A stretch of 9,273 bases of DNA. Source: Paludibacter sp. GTDB lineage: Bacteria; Bacteroidota; Bacteroidia; Bacteroidales; Paludibacteraceae. The notes below the pieces were generated by a model, which saw nothing but the letters and a program-made list of their open reading frames with translations, had not been told where the DNA came from and did not search any database. The stretch lies in NCBI GenBank assembly GCA_024709185.1, contig JANJXE010000082.1:1-9273 (forward strand), given 5' to 3'. The position numbers were made by a program, and so were the translations under genes. Below, one piece after another: positions 6,992 to 9,273 of this stretch; the first letter of the stretch is position 1, and every line of letters begins with the position of its first letter.

Positions 6992-7027
6992 GTTTAGCTG
7001 TTTATTTTTGAATTAGTAACAGTAAAC
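6992..7027. other. Imperfect hairpin between hipA and the esterase gene
   Basis: GTTTAgCTGTT (6992-7002) pairs with AACAGTAAAC (7018-7027), a 10-bp stem with one bulged G. No clear T tract follows on the minus strand, so it is a poor terminator. It could stabilise the 3' end of the hipBA transcript or be chance in AT-rich DNA. The remaining 188-bp gap shows no gene. Confidence 0.25.
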
Positions 7028-7087
7028 CCAATTTTAAAGTTCACTGGGCGATGACTTTTTTCAAAGACTACGTTATTCATCCGGATT

Positions 7088-8341
7088 TTATACCCGGACA
7101 AAATCAGATTCAATCTGAGCAATGAGTTGTTCGTCGATGTTCTGTTCAACTGCAAACTGTCTGAATTTTGCAACAGCATTGCTTACCAGGTCGATTAAAG
7201 ACTTATAATCGTGAATATCATTTCGTTGAGCAACTTCTTCCAGGTCTTCCCGTGTAATACCCTGCGTTCTTGCATTTACCGACAGGGAATGTTTGTTCAT
7301 ATAGGCCGGAGCTGCTGGATCGACACTGTAGGTTAAATCGTAAGCCGGTGACAACCGCCAAACGCCATCAGGGGTCATGCAAAAGCTGAAGTTTTTGGAG
7401 TGGTCGTCCACGTTACGTGCCAGCACATTAAACACCATCCGTAAATATTGCTGTTGATAGTCTTCATACGGCAAATTCAACCGGCGTATTACCGCAAAAA
7501 CAGCTTCGTAGCTGTCGCTTCCGGGCGACATGGCAGCCAGGGTTTGTGTGTGTATCCTGTCATTTCCAATCCGATCGAACCGGCGTGTCAGAAAATGAGT
7601 AACATTGCCGTATGAACGTAATTCTGAAGGCATCATCTGAATTCCTGCCTCCAATGCCATCTGATAATAAACATATTCAAGTTTGGCAAAGGGATAGGAG
7701 GAGTTATCATCATATTTTAGCATAAAATGATCAAAGCCTTCAGGGATAATTCCCTGACCGGAAATCACTTCACCGGAAGCATTGTTGAGGGCGACAATCG
7801 CCTTGGGCCGTTTACCTCCCGGAGACGAACTGATTTTGATTAAATCCTGCCATAAAATTGAATTATCAGCAGTTAAAACAGTCGTTTGTCTTTCATTCAA
7901 TACCTGTTTGGCGAACTGATAGAGTTGATCAACATCAACGGATAAAGCCAAATCATCGCCTAAGTTACGTGCCGGCTCATACTCGAGCGCACCCATAGCA
8001 CGGCTGCCAATAAATGAAAGATGATCAACAGGACTTGTTTTTTTAGTTGATATATGATTATCACGCAGCCACGCACTGAAAAGAGAATTGCCCCATTTGT
8101 CGGGAAGTGAATCAGCTATCATAGGAGGAAGTCCCTTGTACAATTTATCTTTATCTCCTGTCCACGGGATAAGCTTTTGACTTCGGGGAGCATACACCGA
8201 CATAGTCAGAGGAGCAATATCTAACCCCTTTTGCATGAATTCCCGATCGTATTCGAACAAGGCAACTCCCGATTTTTTATCCCACGAAAGATACCCAACC
8301 GTCATTCCCCACAGCTTCACCCTGACTACATTCGCTTCCAT
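7088..8341 (-). CDS. hipA: HipA-family serine/threonine kinase toxin
   Basis: This 417-residue protein is close to the length of E. coli HipA (440). Residues ~5-105 form the N-terminal subdomain (VRVKLWGMTVGYLSWDKKSG). A loop, ISSSPGGKRPKAIVAL (170-185), corresponds to the HipA P-loop region that holds the autophosphorylated serine. Then come H-F-M-L-K209-Y, L-E-Y-V-Y-Y-Q-M-A (221-229) and L-T-R-R-F-D-R (251-257). The kinase core is intact: N-V-D312-D-H314-S-K-N317-F matches the catalytic D-x-H-x-K-N, and L-S-P-A-Y-D335 matches the metal-binding aspartate. It should be an active kinase that blocks growth by phosphorylating a target; glutamyl-tRNA synthetase in E. coli, unknown here. Its ATG lies inside the last codons of hipB (16-bp overlap), so translation is probably coupled. 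Confidence 0.93.
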   Translation of the reverse strand: MEANVVRVKLWGMTVGYLSWDKKSGVALFEYDREFMQKGLDIAPLTMSVYAPRSQKLIPWTGDKDKLYKGLPPMIADSLPDKWGNSLFSAWLRDNHISTKKTSPVDHLSFIGSRAMGALEYEPARNLGDDLALSVDVDQLYQFAKQVLNERQTTVLTADNSILWQDLIKISSSPGGKRPKAIVALNNASGEVISGQGIIPEGFDHFMLKYDDNSSYPFAKLEYVYYQMALEAGIQMMPSELRSYGNVTHFLTRRFDRIGNDRIHTQTLAAMSPGSDSYEAVFAVIRRLNLPYEDYQQQYLRMVFNVLARNVDDHSKNFSFCMTPDGVWRLSPAYDLTYSVDPAAPAYMNKHSLSVNARTQGITREDLEEVAQRNDIHDYKSLIDLVSNAVAKFRQFAVEQNIDEQLIAQIESDFVRV

Positions 8342-8637
8342 TGTTCCTTTTCTTTTTGTTGCTTTTCAAACAATTTTCGTGGACTTTCGGGTAATTCGGG
8401 CAATAGCTTTACGATTTCTTCGAGGCTGTCGATAGCCCGCAGTAATTTGATAAACGATGCCATTGTTAGTCCGGTAGATGATCCGTTTTCAAACGAACTG
8501 ATGGTGAAAATACTCAATCCCGATTTTTCTGATACTTCTTTTTGTGTGTACCCCAACCGCTTACGATAGTCGCTGTATCGCTTGCCAAGTTGCCGAATCA
8601 AATCACTGCCCGATAGTTCGTAAAGTTCAGAATACAT
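8326..8637 (-). CDS. hipB: HipB-type XRE-family antitoxin
   Basis: This 103-residue protein has an XRE helix-turn-helix at ~22-77: Y-T-Q-K-E-V-S-E-K-S-G (30-40), then the recognition helix L-S-I-F-T-I-S-S-F-E-N-G (41-52). After the domain comes L-L-P-E-L-P-E-S-P, resembling a P-x-x-S-P segment that recurs in HipA-associated regulators, and a charged tail ending Q-W100-K-R-M. It should neutralise HipA by binding it and repress its own operon at the inverted repeat upstream. The gene order antitoxin then toxin and the 16-bp overlap are classical for hipBA. The start at 8637 lies only ~16 bp from the promoter -7 box. Confidence 0.92.
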   Translation of the reverse strand: MYSELYELSGSDLIRQLGKRYSDYRKRLGYTQKEVSEKSGLSIFTISSFENGSSTGLTMASFIKLLRAIDSLEEIVKLLPELPESPRKLFEKQQKEKEQWKRM

Positions 8638-8653
8638 GTTGATGATTTTTCTG

Positions 8654-8685
8654 CAAATATAGATATATCTGTAATAAAAACCAAA
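8654..8685 (-). promoter_or_regulatory. hipBA promoter
   Basis: On the minus strand, TTTG (8685-8682), a 20-bp spacer, and TATATTTG (8661-8654) give a complete Bacteroidota promoter, matching both the -33 and the TAnnTTTG boxes. Transcription would begin near 8647, leaving only about ten nucleotides before the hipB ATG at 8637. Confidence 0.8.
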
Positions 8686-8714
8686 TTTAATGGAATATTA
8701 TTGATATATCTATA
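8658..8714. promoter_or_regulatory. 12-bp inverted repeat, probable HipB operator pair
   Basis: TATAGATATATC (8658-8669) and GATATATCTATA (8703-8714) are perfect inverted copies 33 bp apart. Each arm contains the self-symmetric GATATATC; the promoter-proximal copy lies in a perfect 10-bp palindrome, AGATATATCT (8661-8670). One arm overlaps the -7 box, the other sits upstream of the -33 box and ends 2 bp from the AsmA-like gene's stop. HipB bound to both could cover or loop the promoter, as the multi-operator arrangement of E. coli hipBA does. Low base complexity calls for some caution. Confidence 0.6.
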
Positions 8715-8716
8715 GC

Positions 8717-9273
8717 TTACAACCCTTCCGTCAGCGCTTTCCGTATCATCTGCTTTATTTCCAACTGCTTCACATCTACCTCGCGGCGGCGGTCGGGGCG
8801 GTAGAGGGTAGAGTAACGCGGTTTGGCCGGACGGATTTTTAAATCGTCGAGATTGCCGGACACATCCACTCCCAGCTGGAAGGGCAAGGGGCTATCGGTG
8901 ACTGAAATGTGATAGTTGAAGTTCATGTCGAGGTTGTGCTTGCCCGAAATCACCGCTTTGTATTTGTCCATCACCAGTTGAAACGGATAAATATCTACTT
9001 CATTTCTGAATATCGTAAATTCTGCGGCCAGGCTATCGACCTTGTTTACCGTTTTTTTATTGAACATCAGAATTTTGGCAATTTCGGAAAAGGTCTCGCC
9101 ATCCATCAGCACTAAGTCTTCGCCGCTCACCGAAGCCACACCTCGCAGGGTGGAGGGTTTGAAGCGATAGGTGGAATCGAGGTAGGTCTCGGCAGCCAGG
9201 TGAAACTCTCCTCTCCCGCCGAACGAACGCAGCATGGGCATTATCGTGTCGATATCGGGAATCATCATCAGCA
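8717..9273 (-). CDS. AsmA-like envelope protein, C-terminal end (N terminus outside window)
   Basis: The frame remains open to the window edge, with a leucine codon before the ATG at 9268, so the 185 full codons here are the end of a longer protein; Bacteroidota members of this family are usually around a thousand residues. The sequence matches the AsmA-like C-terminal region: repeated beta-strand units with D-G-E-T-F-S-E-I-A-K-I-L-M-F-N-K, then V-D-S-L-A-A-E-F-T-I-F-R-N-E-V-D-I-Y-P-F, the segment H-N-L-D-M-N-F-N-Y-H-I-S-V-T-D-S-P-L-P-F, a G-N-L-D-D-L-K-I element, and a basic tail. AsmA/TamB-type proteins are inner-membrane anchored and span the periplasm, with proposed roles in phospholipid transfer and outer-membrane homeostasis. 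It lies just upstream of hipBA on the same strand, 79 bp away, without a visible terminator. Confidence 0.88.
   Translation of the reverse strand, partial: LMMIPDIDTIMPMLRSFGGRGEFHLAAETYLDSTYRFKPSTLRGVASVSGEDLVLMDGETFSEIAKILMFNKKTVNKVDSLAAEFTIFRNEVDIYPFQLVMDKYKAVISGKHNLDMNFNYHISVTDSPLPFQLGVDVSGNLDDLKIRPAKPRYSTLYRPDRRREVDVKQLEIKQMIRKALTEGL

Noticed and set aside
7080..7098. TCCGG...CCGGA hairpin at the hipA stop as terminator
   Set aside because: The stem is 5 bp, begins inside the coding sequence and has no T tract on the minus strand.
6994..7179. 61-codon minus-strand frame overlapping the end of hipA
   Set aside because: Overlaps hipA in another frame, has no promoter or recognisable content, and is AT-driven.

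Overview
The window looks like chromosomal DNA from a member of the Bacteroidota. The evidence is a type IX secretion (Por) C-terminal sorting domain on the first protein, promoter elements of the Bacteroidota form TAnnTTTG, an AsmA-like protein of the type seen in that phylum, weak or absent Shine-Dalgarno sequences and moderately AT-rich intergenic DNA. The T9SS cargo points to an environmental or fermentative lineage (Paludibacter-, Dysgonomonas- or Prolixibacter-like) rather than to gut Bacteroides; that placement is inference.

Layout. (1) 1-1930, + strand: the C-terminal 562 residues of a large T9SS-exported surface protein, then a 52-residue small protein 13 bp downstream, then a strong intrinsic terminator. 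(2) 1955-5998: an AraC-family regulator on the minus strand, divergent from a three-gene plus-strand operon. The operon encodes an aldo/keto reductase of the aldose (L-fucose/L-galactose type) 1-dehydrogenase kind, a COG3618-type sugar lactonase, and a zinc-dependent medium-chain dehydrogenase resembling L-galactonate/L-fuconate-type dehydrogenases. The order fits a non-phosphorylating sugar route: sugar to aldonolactone to aldonate to keto-aldonate. The 111-bp divergent region holds two palindromes suited to AraC-type control and two facing -7 elements inside a perfect inverted repeat. (3) 6186-6899, minus strand: a secreted GDSL/SGNH esterase like rhamnogalacturonan acetylesterases, with a short heptamer repeat running through its stop codon. 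(4) 7088-8637, minus strand: an intact hipBA toxin-antitoxin operon with overlapping genes, a close match to a Bacteroidota promoter, a nearly leaderless start and a 12-bp inverted repeat as probable operator. (5) 8717-9273, minus strand: the C-terminal end of an AsmA-like protein that runs off the window.

Working together: segment 2 is a regulated catabolic unit for a deoxy- or L-hexose, and the esterase in segment 3 could act on the same kind of plant polysaccharide (pectin), though it is transcribed separately. HipBA is an independent growth-control/persistence module. I did not find a clearly new system. The most worthwhile leads are the small protein paired with the T9SS cargo, the promoter architecture of the sugar operon, the compact oxidation module without kinase, dehydratase or transporter, and the hipBA control region.
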